Assembly: GCF_900220985.1 (NCBI RefSeq)
Contig: NZ_OCPC01000003.1
Span: forward strand, 1-64,000
Direction of reading: 5' to 3'
Length of the DNA: 64,000 bases
Source of the DNA: Parahoeflea halophila
Lineage (GTDB): Bacteria > Pseudomonadota > Alphaproteobacteria > Rhizobiales > Rhizobiaceae
Shown here: one piece after another, positions 26,362 to 35,924 of the stretch
Layout: every line of letters starts with the position of its first letter
Numbering within the stretch: the stretch's first letter is position 1
Notes under the pieces: generated by a model
What the model was told of the DNA's origin: nothing
What the model saw: the letters and a program-made list of their open reading frames with translations, nothing else
Database searches by the model: none
Position numbers and translations under genes: made by a program

Positions 26362-27405
26362 CTAGCACGCCTCCTGCAACAGACGAAAATAGTCGTCGGC
26401 CGTGGCGAGCCGCGGGTTTGTCTGATTGGCCGGATCGGCAGCCGCCGCCTCCGCCGCCTTTCGCAGATCCGCCCGGCCGAGCCCAAGTGAACCGATCCGG
26501 TCAGGCAATCCCAGACGCACGCCAAGCTCGGCGATCACGAAAGCGGCATCGCCATCGGGTGGCACCCCAAGCGCCTCACGGATCACCGGCAGCCGTACCG
26601 TGACAGCCGGCGTATTGAAGGCCAGCACATGAGGAACGAGCGCTGCATTGAGTGCACCATGCCGCCCCCAAAGACCGGCCTGGGCTTCCACCGCCTTTGC
26701 CGCGGCATCGATCCCGCCCAGCCCCTTCCGCGCTGCCAGACCGGCGTTCAGGGCTGCTGCAAGCATCTCCCGCCTGGCTTCAAGGTCATCACCATTTTCA
26801 ACCGCGCGCGACAGATGCCGCATCGCCCGGCGCAGACCCTCGAGCGCAATGCCGTCGGCCGGCGGATTGAACGCGGTGCCGAGATAGGCCTCGAGGCAAT
26901 GGGTCAGCGTGTCCATTCCCGCGATCGCTGTCGAGTAGGCGCTTGCACCCATGGTCAGCGTCGCATCGCAAAGCACGACCGAAGGACTGCGCGGATTGCA
27001 GATTTCCCTGCCGGCAAATGCCGCCCCGATCGGACCGAGACCGACGCTTTCGGTGGTGGTCGGTATGGTAATCAGCTGCGAGCGTGCATCAATCAATCGC
27101 GAAATATCCAGCGCCACAGCGCCCCCGAAGCCGATGACCCCATCGCACCGGTTTTCAGAACAGGCCTGCGACACCGCCCTTACCTGCCCGGTCATCACCT
27201 TCGCACTGAATCCGTTCAGGTGGACCGGGTCGCAAAGCGGAGGCAGGGAATCCAACAGACGGTCGAGACAGTCGTCACGCTCTCCAGCCTCGTCCGTGAC
27301 GACCAGCGGGCGCCGTATGCCGAGCTTTTCCATTTCCTCCGGCAGCGCGTCCTCGAGAACGCGGTCGGCAAAATGGATTCGTGTGACGAAGGAAATCAAC
27401 GACAT
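26362..27405 (-). CDS. Iron-type alcohol dehydrogenase-like protein (maleylacetate-reductase-like)
   Basis: 347 residues with the group III (iron-containing) alcohol dehydrogenase layout. The nucleotide site reads GFGGAVALDISR near residue 95; the first metal region GMDTLTHCLEAY near 165 is intact. In the second region (GLGGIDAAAKAVEAQAG, near 228) a lysine sits where the family usually has a metal-binding histidine; the later RHG is kept. It may therefore be a reductase with altered or no metal, as in some maleylacetate reductases. The ATG at 27405 is preferred over a TTG one codon upstream. It lies between the binding-protein gene and the regulator on the same strand. Confidence 0.78.
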   Translation of the reverse strand: MSLISFVTRIHFADRVLEDALPEEMEKLGIRRPLVVTDEAGERDDCLDRLLDSLPPLCDPVHLNGFSAKVMTGQVRAVSQACSENRCDGVIGFGGAVALDISRLIDARSQLITIPTTTESVGLGPIGAAFAGREICNPRSPSVVLCDATLTMGASAYSTAIAGMDTLTHCLEAYLGTAFNPPADGIALEGLRRAMRHLSRAVENGDDLEARREMLAAALNAGLAARKGLGGIDAAAKAVEAQAGLWGRHGALNAALVPHVLAFNTPAVTVRLPVIREALGVPPDGDAAFVIAELGVRLGLPDRIGSLGLGRADLRKAAEAAAADPANQTNPRLATADDYFRLLQEAC

Positions 27406-27509
27406 CAACCCGTACTTTCACACAAACCGCGACCGCAGAGCGGCGCGGAACGCGGGAGTGTCCGGGGGGCGGCGCATCTCCGTGCGCCGCCCCCGGAAGG
27501 TGAATGCGC

Positions 27510-28772
27510 TCAGCCCTTGCCGCCGAGGGCGGCGCAGTCGGGCGTGTCACGCGAGGGAAGCCCCATCGCACGGAACTCGTCGGCCGTCATGCCAAGCGTC
27601 TGGTTGACGTCCTCGACCTTGCTGACCATGACGTTCTTCAGTCCGCCGGCGCCATCATCCTGCACCTCGTTGATGAAGACTGTTCCGGTGGCCTGCCGGT
27701 TCTCGTTGAGCGAGACCGGACCCAGCGGGGTATCAAGCGGATCATCGGCCAGTGCCTCGCGGAACTTGGCCTGGCCATCAGACAGGTCGCCATCGATTTC
27801 GTTGAGCGCGTCGATCGCGGCCAGCGTGGCAACATAATAGCCAACACCAAACAGCGACGGTGTCGGGAACCGTTCATCCTCCGGGAAGGCTTCCTGATAG
27901 GCGGCAACATACTCGGTCCAGGCAGGATCAGGATTGTCCTCGGCGAGCGCACCCGACGTTGGCGTGCCGACAAGCGCGTCCTTGGCGCGGCCCTTGGAAG
28001 TGAGAACGGTCTGGTCGGCCATGATGGTTCCGCCGATCAGGTTGGTTTCAGCACCCGCCTGCTCATACTGGTTGAGGAAGTTGATCGCATCGGTTCCGCC
28101 GACGCCGAGATAGATGGCATCGATATCATCCGGCATGGCGGCGATCACGCCGCCGAAATCGGACGAACCGAGCGGCACCCAGAAGCGCTCGACAATCTCG
28201 CCACCGGCGCGGCAGAAATCGACTGCGAACCCGAGGAAGTTGGTATAACCGAACGAGTAGTCTGCGGCCACGGTTGCAACCTTGTTCCAGCCCTTTTCCT
28301 TGACAACGTAAGTGCCGAGACCGGCGCCCCACTGCGAGCCGTCGAGGTTGAAGCGGAAGAAATTCTCCGCCGGATCCACCCAGGTGGTTTCCAGCGCGCC
28401 CGAGATGCCGTTGATGATGGTCTTGTCAGGCACGGTCTTGGCGTAGTCGCGCATGGCGATGCCTTCGGAACCGGAAAGCGGACCGATGATGATGTCCACA
28501 CCGTCCTGCTCTATGAGCTTGCGCGCCTGGCGGACGGCGGTGTCGGGCGTCGTGTCGCTTGGCGCGACAACGATCTCGATTTCCTTGCCGCCGGCCTTGC
28601 CGCCAGCCTGCTGAATGGCGAGTTCGACATTGCGCACGCCATCGGCGCCGCCGGCAGCAAACACGCCTTCGAGCGCAACAAGGACGCCGATCTTGACCGT
28701 GTGATCGTCAGCCATGGCCCCCGCCGGAAACAGGAAAACTGCCGCAACTGACGCAAATAGTGCCTTCTTCAT
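27510..28772 (-). CDS. ABC transporter substrate-binding protein, LivK/HAAT type
   Basis: 420 residues. A clear signal peptide (MKKALFASV core, cleavage near AMA-DDH) is followed by a type I periplasmic binding fold starting IGVLVALEGVFAAGG. The conserved DIIIGPLSGSEG segment lies near residue 95. It should serve the LivH/LivM/LivG/LivF transporter encoded from 25295 downward. The ATG at 28772 has a strong GGGAGGAA site. Frame open upstream is not needed. Two unrelated genes stand between it and the permeases, so it may have its own promoter in 28773-29097. Confidence 0.92.
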   Translation of the reverse strand: MKKALFASVAAVFLFPAGAMADDHTVKIGVLVALEGVFAAGGADGVRNVELAIQQAGGKAGGKEIEIVVAPSDTTPDTAVRQARKLIEQDGVDIIIGPLSGSEGIAMRDYAKTVPDKTIINGISGALETTWVDPAENFFRFNLDGSQWGAGLGTYVVKEKGWNKVATVAADYSFGYTNFLGFAVDFCRAGGEIVERFWVPLGSSDFGGVIAAMPDDIDAIYLGVGGTDAINFLNQYEQAGAETNLIGGTIMADQTVLTSKGRAKDALVGTPTSGALAEDNPDPAWTEYVAAYQEAFPEDERFPTPSLFGVGYYVATLAAIDALNEIDGDLSDGQAKFREALADDPLDTPLGPVSLNENRQATGTVFINEVQDDGAGGLKNVMVSKVEDVNQTLGMTADEFRAMGLPSRDTPDCAALGGKG

Positions 28773-29097
28773 GGTATTCCTCCCTGAGCAAGCGCGGAAA
28801 CCATTCCCAATGTCACCGCCCCGCTGCCTGCATGATCTTACGGCAACTACCAGAAGGTTATCAGCGTGAGCCCTCAGCACGATGACCTCATGTTGGTCGT
28901 CATACCCCAGCGTCTCTTTTTTTCAGCCAATGGATAGCGATTGGCATTGAAGCAAAGCACGATGCGAGCCCGCAGGACAGACCGAGAGCACCTCACCGGC
29001 GCGGGCGCCGCAAACCTGCGGGCCGCGAAGCCGGTAGGACAACAAAGGGCGTGTGTTATGAAACCCGCCTCCGGAGCAATGATTTGGGAGAGAAGGC
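28773..29097. other. Divergent intergenic region
   Basis: 325 bases between the minus-strand binding-protein gene and the plus-strand SDR gene. It must hold both promoters. No clear operator, hairpin or small gene is seen; the run of T at about 28917-28923 has no stem beside it. Confidence 0.5.
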
Positions 29098-29841
29098 ATG
29101 AACGACCAGCAATTCCAGGGAATGACCGCAATCGTTACCGGCGGCGCCCAGGGCATCGGTGAAGCTGTCGCGCGGCGGTTGCACAAGGCAGGGGCCAGGA
29201 TCGCAGTGTGGGACCTTGACCAGGAGCTGGCTGAAAACACTGCCAAAATCCTCGGAAACGCCGTTGCCTTGAAGGTCGACATTTCCAGATGGGACGATGT
29301 CGAAAGCGCCTGCGCGAAAACACTCGACGCGCTCGGCCGGATCGATATCCTCGTCAATTCCGCCGGCATCGCAGGGTCCAATGCTCCGGTCAATGAGTAC
29401 CCGGTGGACGAGTTCGCCAAAATCGTAGCGGTCAACCTGAACGGGACGTTTCACGTCAATCGAGCCGTGGTGGCACACATGCGCACTCAGGCTTTCGGCC
29501 GGATCGTCAACATCGCCTCCGTTGCCGGCAAGGAAGGCAACCCCAATGCGTCCGCCTATTCCGCCTCCAAGGCTGGCGTGATTGGCTTTACCAAGTCACT
29601 TGGCAAGGAACTCGCCGGCCTCGACATCGCGGTCAATTGCGTTACGCCGGCGGCAGCGCGGACACGCATCTTCGATCAGATGGCCCAGACACATATCGAC
29701 TACATGCTTTCGAAGATCCCGCGCGGCCGCTTTCTTGAGCTGGATGAGGCGGCGGAGATGATCGCCTGGCTGTGCTCACGCGAAAACAGTTTCACTACGG
29801 CCGGTGTTTTTGACCTTTCCGGGGGCCGGGCAACCTACTGA
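29098..29841 (+). CDS. Short-chain dehydrogenase/reductase (FabG-like)
   Basis: 247-residue classical SDR. The cofactor motif TGGAQGIG is at residues 14-21, NSAG at 87-90, and the catalytic residues are Ser141, Tyr154 and Lys158 (YSASK). Asp39/Asp41 after the second strand suggests NAD rather than NADP. It resembles sugar and polyol dehydrogenases of the FabG group, and the substrate is unknown. GAGAGAAGG precedes the ATG. It faces away from the binding-protein gene and may share control with that cluster. Confidence 0.88.
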   Translation: MNDQQFQGMTAIVTGGAQGIGEAVARRLHKAGARIAVWDLDQELAENTAKILGNAVALKVDISRWDDVESACAKTLDALGRIDILVNSAGIAGSNAPVNEYPVDEFAKIVAVNLNGTFHVNRAVVAHMRTQAFGRIVNIASVAGKEGNPNASAYSASKAGVIGFTKSLGKELAGLDIAVNCVTPAAARTRIFDQMAQTHIDYMLSKIPRGRFLELDEAAEMIAWLCSRENSFTTAGVFDLSGGRATY

Positions 29842-30043
29842 ACCCTGCATTCAGTTAAATTCGACTGCGTGCCCGAATGGCCGGCAAAGCTTTTGGGCTC
29901 CGCGTGTGGCACTGCGGCGGTGGTGATATTTCTGGGGTGCAGGCTGGCCCGGGCCAATGCATGCTGGGGCTCAGCCGCGCGTTTCGGCCACGAGGGATGA
30001 AGCGGCAGAGTGCTTCAATTCGACAGGACCGGCTGAACGAGGA

Positions 30044-30370
30044 TTATCGGCAATCGGTCATATCCACATTCTTGTGTTTCTGGGGCAGATAGACAAAGCC
30101 GTTTCGTGTAAATGTACAGGTAAACGTCCGCCCGGCATGCCGAGCCATGTCGTGGTATTCCTCTTTGTCCTTCCACTCCCATTTGGTAGCCCGGATGTTG
30201 TAGTGCCCGGGTTCATCCGCTTTGTAACACTTCAACGTCGCATACTTCTTGCCACTGATGGTCCCAGCCGTGATCGAGCACACGCCTTTGAAAGAGATCG
30301 TTTTTGAGAATGACATCTGCGTCGACAGAACCAGCATGACCGCGGATCCCAAAACCAAAATTCTTCTCAT
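30044..30370 (-). CDS. Small secreted hypothetical protein
   Basis: 108 residues, family not recognised. A typical signal peptide (MRRILVLGSAVMLVLS, cleavage near SFS-KTI) is followed by a basic, Lys- and aromatic-rich domain with four cysteines (about 31, 48, 84 and 107), possibly two disulfides. AAAGGGAAAA lies eight bases before the ATG, which supports the start. Neighbours give no hint. It may be a periplasmic or secreted small protein. Confidence 0.62.
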   Translation of the reverse strand: MRRILVLGSAVMLVLSTQMSFSKTISFKGVCSITAGTISGKKYATLKCYKADEPGHYNIRATKWEWKDKEEYHDMARHAGRTFTCTFTRNGFVYLPQKHKNVDMTDCR

Positions 30371-30911
30371 TTCGTTTTCCCTTTGCGGCGGCGGCGCAGC
30401 CGCAAGCGAAATGCTTGATGCCCCTCCGAGTTTGCTCTTGCGACGACTATGAACGCCAAGTGCGCGGATTTAAACCCCACCATTTCAGGGGTTTGCAGAG
30501 AATCTACCTGATCAGCCTCTGCACAGGTACAGCGCCCGAGACAAGCGATGTTGACCCTATCGTCCAATTGATCTGCAGCAATGAGCATTGCTGCCGGCCG
30601 GTGTATGGGTGGACTTGTCCGAAGTGCAAGGCGCTTCCGATTTCGTGGGCGCATTTCTGGAGAACCGTCTCGACACCGGTCTGCTGGCAGTTTCTCTCCC
30701 CGGCCCGATTGCAGGGTCCGGGTTCAGTCTGGCGGGCCTGGTCACGGCTTCGGGCCTGGGCTGGTCTGCGGGGGGCATTCCCGTGCTGCTGGGATCCTGC
30801 AGTCCCGCGGAGGTGTGACGGCACGCAATCCGGGTCGGTGTGGCGCGCCTGCCCTTGCATCCTGTCCTGGCAATCGCCATTGTCTGGCAAGGAGTGGAGT
30901 AAGCTCATCAC
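30371..30911. other. Gene-poor stretch upstream of nadK
   Basis: 541 bases. The left part holds the promoter of the minus-strand secreted protein. The right part, from about 30588, has protein-like sequence described separately as a possible kinase remnant. No complete gene, tRNA or clear terminator is seen. Confidence 0.45.
30588..30902 (+). pseudogene. Possible remnant of a four-carbon acid sugar kinase gene
   Basis: In one frame the stretch reads LPGPIAGSGFSLAG and 20 residues later VLLGSCSPAEV, then TGA at 30816-30818, then RHAIRVGVARLPLHP in the same frame. The paired GSG and GSCS motifs followed by a helix and LP.. resemble the hinge region of OtnK/DUF1537 kinases. No start, no N-terminal domain and only part of the C-terminal domain are present. 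Resemblance is by eye only and could be chance in GC-rich DNA. Confidence 0.28.
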
Positions 30912-31676
30912 ATGGTTTGGAAATTCAGTTTCATCGCCTCGCTGGCCCCTGACGCTCAGGCAGCCGCTCAGCACCTCGCTGCGCTTTACGGCAATACCCG
31001 GCAGCAGGACGCTGACGTCATCGTGGCGCTGGGCGGTGACGGCTTCATGCTGCAGACATTGCATGAGCAGATGAACAGCGGCCGGGCTGTCTACGGCATG
31101 AACCGCGGATCGATCGGCTTCCTGATGAACGACTATTCGGATGAAGACCTTCCGGGCCGGATCCAGGCCGCGGTTGAAAACATCATCCGCCCGCTCGAGA
31201 TGATCGCCAGGGATGCGCACGGCGCTACCCACAAAGCCTTGGCCATCAACGAAGTCTCGCTGCTCAGGCAGAGCTACCAGGCGGCAAAGCTGAAATTGTC
31301 GGTTGACGGGCTTGAACGCATGGAAGAGCTTATCTGTGACGGGTTGATGGTGGCGACGCCGGCGGGGTCGACCGCTTACAACCTGTCAGCCCATGGCCCG
31401 ATCCTGCCGCTTGATGCACAGTTGCTGGCCTTGACGCCGGTCAGCCCGTTCCGGCCGCGGCGCTGGCGGGGCGCGCTGCTGCCCAACAAGGTCAAGGTGA
31501 CCATTGACGTGCTGGAAAGCGACAAGCGGCCGGTCAACGCGGTGGCCGACCATATCGAGGTCAAATCCGTAACCCAGGTCCAGGTCGCGGAATCGGAGGA
31601 ATCGACGACCCGGATCCTCACCGATTCCAGCCATTCATGGAACGACCGCATATTGGCCGAACAATTTCTCTACTGA
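30912..31676 (+). CDS. nadK: NAD kinase
   Basis: 254 residues, the usual length in rhizobia. It phosphorylates NAD to NADP. The diagnostic motif GGDG is at residues 41-44; NEVSLLR near 115 and the conserved DGLMVATPAGSTAY near 140 bind NAD. GGAGTGGAG lies before the ATG. It is cytoplasmic, a single gene, and followed 23 bases later by a secreted hypothetical protein. Confidence 0.96.
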   Translation: MVWKFSFIASLAPDAQAAAQHLAALYGNTRQQDADVIVALGGDGFMLQTLHEQMNSGRAVYGMNRGSIGFLMNDYSDEDLPGRIQAAVENIIRPLEMIARDAHGATHKALAINEVSLLRQSYQAAKLKLSVDGLERMEELICDGLMVATPAGSTAYNLSAHGPILPLDAQLLALTPVSPFRPRRWRGALLPNKVKVTIDVLESDKRPVNAVADHIEVKSVTQVQVAESEESTTRILTDSSHSWNDRILAEQFLY

Positions 31677-31699
31677 CTCACGAACGGGAGGTTGAGTTG

Positions 31700-32194
31700 A
31701 TGCTGCGTACGACATTGAAGATGATGGCGATGCTGGCTTGTCTTGCTGCCTGGATCTTGGCGCCGGCTCCGGCCTTTGCCCAGCAGGCGTCGGAACTCGC
31801 CGACAGCTTGTCGCCGCGCATCCTGTTTGCGACCAGCGGCGGATTTTGGGAGAAAACAGTGGAAGGCTCGGACGCGGGAGCCTCCCCCCAGCGGGGTTAT
31901 TACCGGCTTGTCGCCATCCGTGGCGAAGACAACCGCTCGCTGCTTGAATTGCAGGAAATCGCCCTGGGCCCGGATGGTCCGGCACTGGCCAGCACCATCG
32001 GGATCGATGAGATCAACAATCTGGGCGGCTACATCACCGACATCAGACCCGAAGATTCGACCGGCTCGGCAAGCCAGCAAGGCTTCGGCGCCTATATCTA
32101 TCTCAAGACCGATCCCTCGGTGGTGGAACCGGAAACCTGGGTGCTCTACATCGACGAATTCGGCGAGATGCTGGTGGAGCGCTCGAGCAACTGA
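31700..32194 (+). CDS. Secreted hypothetical protein
   Basis: 164 residues, family not recognised. The signal peptide (MLRTTLKMMAM core, cleavage near AFA-QQA) is followed by an acidic soluble domain with IDEINNLGGYITDIRPED near residue 95 and YLKTDPSVVEPETW near 135. The ATG at 31700 is chosen because CGGGAGG precedes it and it places the signal peptide at the N terminus. It follows nadK closely and converges on prfB. Its acidic domain suggests a periplasmic protein; no function is proposed. Confidence 0.8.
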   Translation: MLRTTLKMMAMLACLAAWILAPAPAFAQQASELADSLSPRILFATSGGFWEKTVEGSDAGASPQRGYYRLVAIRGEDNRSLLELQEIALGPDGPALASTIGIDEINNLGGYITDIRPEDSTGSASQQGFGAYIYLKTDPSVVEPETWVLYIDEFGEMLVERSSN

Positions 32195-32234
32195 CAGAGC
32201 TGCCGGTCAGGCTTGACCGATCAGGTCGCAGTCA

Positions 32235-33363
32235 TCAATCAATGTCTGCGACCTCATCGCCGCCGCCATAGACGCGCTGCGCAAGTGCAGCTTCCATAAA
32301 CTCGTCGAGATCACCATCGAGCACCCCTTGCGGGTTGGTGCTTTCTGTTCCGGTGCGCAGGTCCTTGACCAGCTGGTAGGGCTGCAGCACGTAGGAGCGG
32401 ATCTGGTGACCCCAACCGATGTCGGTCTTTGACGCCGCCTCGGCGTTGGCCGCTTCTTCGCGCTTCTGCAACTCAGCCTCGTAGAGTCGCGCGCGAAGCA
32501 TGTCCCATGCCTTGGCGCGGTTCTTGTGCTGCGAGCGTTCCTGCTGGCACTGCACCACGATCCCGGTTGGATTGTGGGTGATGCGAACGGCCGAATCGGT
32601 TGTGTTGACGTGCTGGCCACCGGCGCCCGAGGCACGGTAGGTGTCGATGCGGCAATCGCTCTCGTTGATGTCGACATCAATCGAATCGTCGATCACCGGA
32701 TAGGTCCAGATGCTCGAGAAGGATGTGTGACGCCGCGCCTGGCTGTCATAGGGCGAAATCCGGACCAGGCGGTGAACGCCCGATTCCGTCTTCAGCCAAC
32801 CATAGGCATTGTGACCCTTGACCAGAAGCGTGGCCGACTTGATGCCGGCCTCTTCACCGTCATGAATCTCGAGAAGCTCGACCTTCATCCCGTGCTGCTC
32901 GGCCCAGCGGGTGTACATGCGCAACAGCATGTTGGCCCAATCCTGGCTCTCGGTTCCACCGGCGCCGGAATGAACTTCGAGATAGGTGTCATTGCTGTCG
33001 GCTTCACCCGAAAGCAGCGATTCGATCTGCTGCCGGGTAACTTCGGTGCGAAGCTCCTTGAGCGCAGCTTCCGCCTCGCTGACAATGCCGCTATCGCCTT
33101 CTTCCTCGCCCATTTCGATGAGTTCGAGGTTGTCCGACAGCTGGCTTTCGAGACGTTTCAGCCCAGTGATGGAATCATCGAGTTGCTGGCGTTCGCGCAT
33201 CAGCTTCTGAGCTTCCTGCGCGTCATCCCAGATTGACGGGTCTTCAGCCTTGGCGTTCAGCCATTCGAGACGCTTTTGAGCAGGTTCCCAGTCAAAGATG
33301 CCTCCTCAGCAGGCTTATGGCCTGCTTGATTTCGTCGACAACGACCTGGGTTTCTGCGCGCAT
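32235..33363 (-). CDS. prfB: Peptide chain release factor 2, with programmed +1 frameshift
   Basis: Reads UGA and UAA stop codons and releases the peptide. The first frame starts at ATG 33363, encodes 23 residues and ends at an in-frame UGA (33294-33292). Reading continues after a +1 slip at CTT-TGA-C to give about 375 residues, matching RF2 length. The GGQ motif lies in [11 protein letters not shown]; the anticodon-like tripeptide reads SPY where E. coli RF2 has SPF. Because termination at the early UGA depends on RF2 itself, the gene is autoregulated. The broken frame is the normal state of this gene, not damage. Confidence 0.96.
33291..33306 (-). promoter_or_regulatory. prfB programmed frameshift site
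   Basis: On the minus strand the site reads AGGAGG-CAT-CTT-TGA-C. The internal Shine-Dalgarno (complement of 33301-33306) lies three bases before the slippery CTT, the same geometry as in E. coli prfB, where tight spacing pushes the ribosome forward. The UGA in the slot is slow when RF2 is scarce, which favours the +1 slip. Confidence 0.95.
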
Positions 33364-33473
33364 GAATCTCTGTTTCCGTTATGTTGTCAGGCAAGTTTCC
33401 TGCCGAAGCGGGCGGACCATAAGTTCCGCTCCGCGTGTTGTAAAGGCGTCAAGGGCGCCGATTTTCCGATGCG

Positions 33474-35924
33474 TCAATAAAGCCCGCCAACACCATTGTT
33501 CACAGCCTGGTTGGCCTGCGGCGAAATCGTGGTGATGGCTTCGCCGGTGGCAAATTCCTCAAGACCGATGACCGAATAGACGTCCGAAGGCCCGGTGCCT
33601 GGCTTGAACGCCTCCATGATCACGTCGCCCTCGCCTTCAAAGGCTTGCATGCCTGTTTTGCGGTTGATCGCAATCAGCTTCATGCCCTGCGGGACGCGGA
33701 AGTCAGCCGGGCGCGTGCCCTCGAGCGCGCCCTGCATGAACTCATTGAACACCGGTGCGGCCAGCGCGCCGCCGGTGGAGCCGCGGCCCATCGGTGTCGG
33801 ATTGTCAAAGCCGATGAAGACTCCGGCCACGAGGTCGGCGGTATAGCCCATGAACCAGGCGTCCTTTTCCTCGTTGGTGGTGCCGGTCTTGCCGGCGGTC
33901 GGGCGATCAAGGTCGATCTTGCCGGCTGCGGTTCCGCGGGTGACCACACCTTCCATCATCGAGGTGATCTGGTAGGCGGTCATCGGATCGAGCACCTGCT
34001 CGCGGGTGTCGATGACTTCGGGCTCTTCCTGCGACAGCCAGGCAGTGGCAACACAGGCATCGCAACTGCGCTCCTCGTGCTTGAAGATGGTTTTTCCGTA
34101 GCGGTCCTGAATCCGGTCGATCAGCGAGGGCTTGATCTGCTTGCCGCCATTGGCCAGCACCGAATAGGCCGACGCCATCCGCATCACCGTGGTTTCGCCG
34201 GAACCCAGCGACATCGCCAACACCGGCAACATGTCGTCATAGACACCAAACCGTTCGGCATATTCCGCCACCAGGTTCATCCCCATGTCCTGGGCAAGCC
34301 GGACGGTCATCAGGTTACGCGAGCGTTCGATGCCGAGCCGCAGCGTCGACGGGCCAGCCGAGCCGCCACCGTAGTTCTTTGGCTTCCACAGTTCACCGCC
34401 GGACACAATTTCGATCGGTGCATCAAGCACCACCGAGGCAGGCGTATAGCCATTGTCGAGAGCGGCTGCATAGACGAAGGGCTTGAAAGCGGATCCGGGC
34501 TGGCGCTGGGCCTGGGTGGCGCGGTTGAACTCCGACTGGGCGAAGGAAAAGCCGCCGACCATGGCGAGCACGCGCCCGGTATGCGGATCCATTGCCACCA
34601 GCGCGCCCTGGACCTTCGGCGGCTGCCTCAGACGCAGCTTCTGGGTCCCGTCCTGGTCAAAAGGTTCGACATAGACAACGTCACCCGGAGCCAGCACATC
34701 GGAGGCCTTTTTGACGTTCCGGGCCTTTTCTCCGGGCAGATTGACGCGGTATGCCCATTTCATGTCCTCGGCCAGAATCGTGCCGGTCGGCCGCTCTTCG
34801 GCAACTGCGCCGGAAACCTCCCGGCCGGGGCGCAGGCCAACCTCGACGGTGTCGTCGGAAGCCGACAGAACGACAGCCAGTTTCCATTCAGGCACGTCAC
34901 GCAGCGGATCAATCTCGCTGAGCGGCGTGCCCCAGTCGCCGGATATGTCGATCCGGGTCACCGGCCCGCGGAAGCCACGGCGCTCGTCGTAGTTCAACAA
35001 CCCTTTGTGCAAGGCCTTGCGTGCAATCACCTGAAGCCGCGGGTCGAGCGTGGTGCGGACCGACAGGCCGCCCTCATAGAGCGCATCATCGCCGTAACGG
35101 TCGATCAGCTCGCGGCGGACCTCTTCTGCGAAATATTCGGATGCAAACAGGTAAGATCCGGTCTTGCGCGGCGTCACGCCCAGCGGCTCGGCCTTGGCAT
35201 CGGCGCCGTCGGCGGCGCGGACGTAGCCGTTTTCCATCATCCGGTCGATCACCCAGTTGCGGCGCTCCATGGCGCGCTCGGGGTGACGGAAGGGATGGTA
35301 GTTCGCGGGAGCTTTCGGAAGCGCCGCCAGATAGGCGGTCTCGGCAATGGTCAGCTCGTTGACCGACTTGTTGAAATAGGTCAGTGCGGCGCCGGCAATA
35401 CCGTAGGCATTCATGCCGAAGAAGATCTCGTTGAGATAGAGCTCCAGAATACGGTCCTTGGAATAGGCCTGCTCTATGCGGAACGAGAGAATCGCTTCCT
35501 TGATCTTGCGCTCATAGGTCTGATCGGCGGTCAGCAGGAAGTTCTTTGCAACCTGCTGGGTGATGGTCGATGCACCCTGCCGTGCGCCGGTGCGGATATT
35601 GTTGATCACCGCGCGGGTGAGGCCTACCGGATCAACGCCGGGATGCGAATAGAAGTTCTTGTCTTCGGCAGACAGAAACGCCGCCTTGACCCGGTCCGGG
35701 ATGGCCTGGATGGGAAGGAACAAACGGCGCTGACGGGCGTATTCCGCCATCAGCTCACCGGACGCGGAGTGGACACGGGTGGTCACCGGCGGCTCGTAGC
35801 TGTTGAGCACCTCGTAGTCCGGCAGATCCTTCGAGATATCCCCAATGTACCAGGCAACACCGGCTGCAACAATCAGAAACGCAACGGTCCCGATCCCGAA
35901 GAAATATCCAATCAGTCGTATCAT
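33474..35924 (-). CDS. mrcA: Penicillin-binding protein 1A, bifunctional
   Basis: 816 residues. One N-terminal membrane helix (about 5-25) anchors it in the inner membrane. The glycosyltransferase domain (about 50-225) shows EDKNFYSHPG and GASTITQQVAKN; the transpeptidase domain (about 420-700) has SAFK with nucleophile Ser478 and Lys481, SRN near 535 and KTG in TAGKTGTTNEEKD. An OB-like insertion lies between them. It polymerises and crosslinks peptidoglycan. An AmiC-type amidase gene lies upstream on the same strand, so two wall enzymes are neighbours. Confidence 0.96.
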   Translation of the reverse strand: MIRLIGYFFGIGTVAFLIVAAGVAWYIGDISKDLPDYEVLNSYEPPVTTRVHSASGELMAEYARQRRLFLPIQAIPDRVKAAFLSAEDKNFYSHPGVDPVGLTRAVINNIRTGARQGASTITQQVAKNFLLTADQTYERKIKEAILSFRIEQAYSKDRILELYLNEIFFGMNAYGIAGAALTYFNKSVNELTIAETAYLAALPKAPANYHPFRHPERAMERRNWVIDRMMENGYVRAADGADAKAEPLGVTPRKTGSYLFASEYFAEEVRRELIDRYGDDALYEGGLSVRTTLDPRLQVIARKALHKGLLNYDERRGFRGPVTRIDISGDWGTPLSEIDPLRDVPEWKLAVVLSASDDTVEVGLRPGREVSGAVAEERPTGTILAEDMKWAYRVNLPGEKARNVKKASDVLAPGDVVYVEPFDQDGTQKLRLRQPPKVQGALVAMDPHTGRVLAMVGGFSFAQSEFNRATQAQRQPGSAFKPFVYAAALDNGYTPASVVLDAPIEIVSGGELWKPKNYGGGSAGPSTLRLGIERSRNLMTVRLAQDMGMNLVAEYAERFGVYDDMLPVLAMSLGSGETTVMRMASAYSVLANGGKQIKPSLIDRIQDRYGKTIFKHEERSCDACVATAWLSQEEPEVIDTREQVLDPMTAYQITSMMEGVVTRGTAAGKIDLDRPTAGKTGTTNEEKDAWFMGYTADLVAGVFIGFDNPTPMGRGSTGGALAAPVFNEFMQGALEGTRPADFRVPQGMKLIAINRKTGMQAFEGEGDVIMEAFKPGTGPSDVYSVIGLEEFATGEAITTISPQANQAVNNGVGGLY

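Noticed and set aside
32235-33363. prfB as a frameshifted pseudogene
   Set aside because: The break has the exact sequence and spacing of the programmed frameshift, so it is functional.
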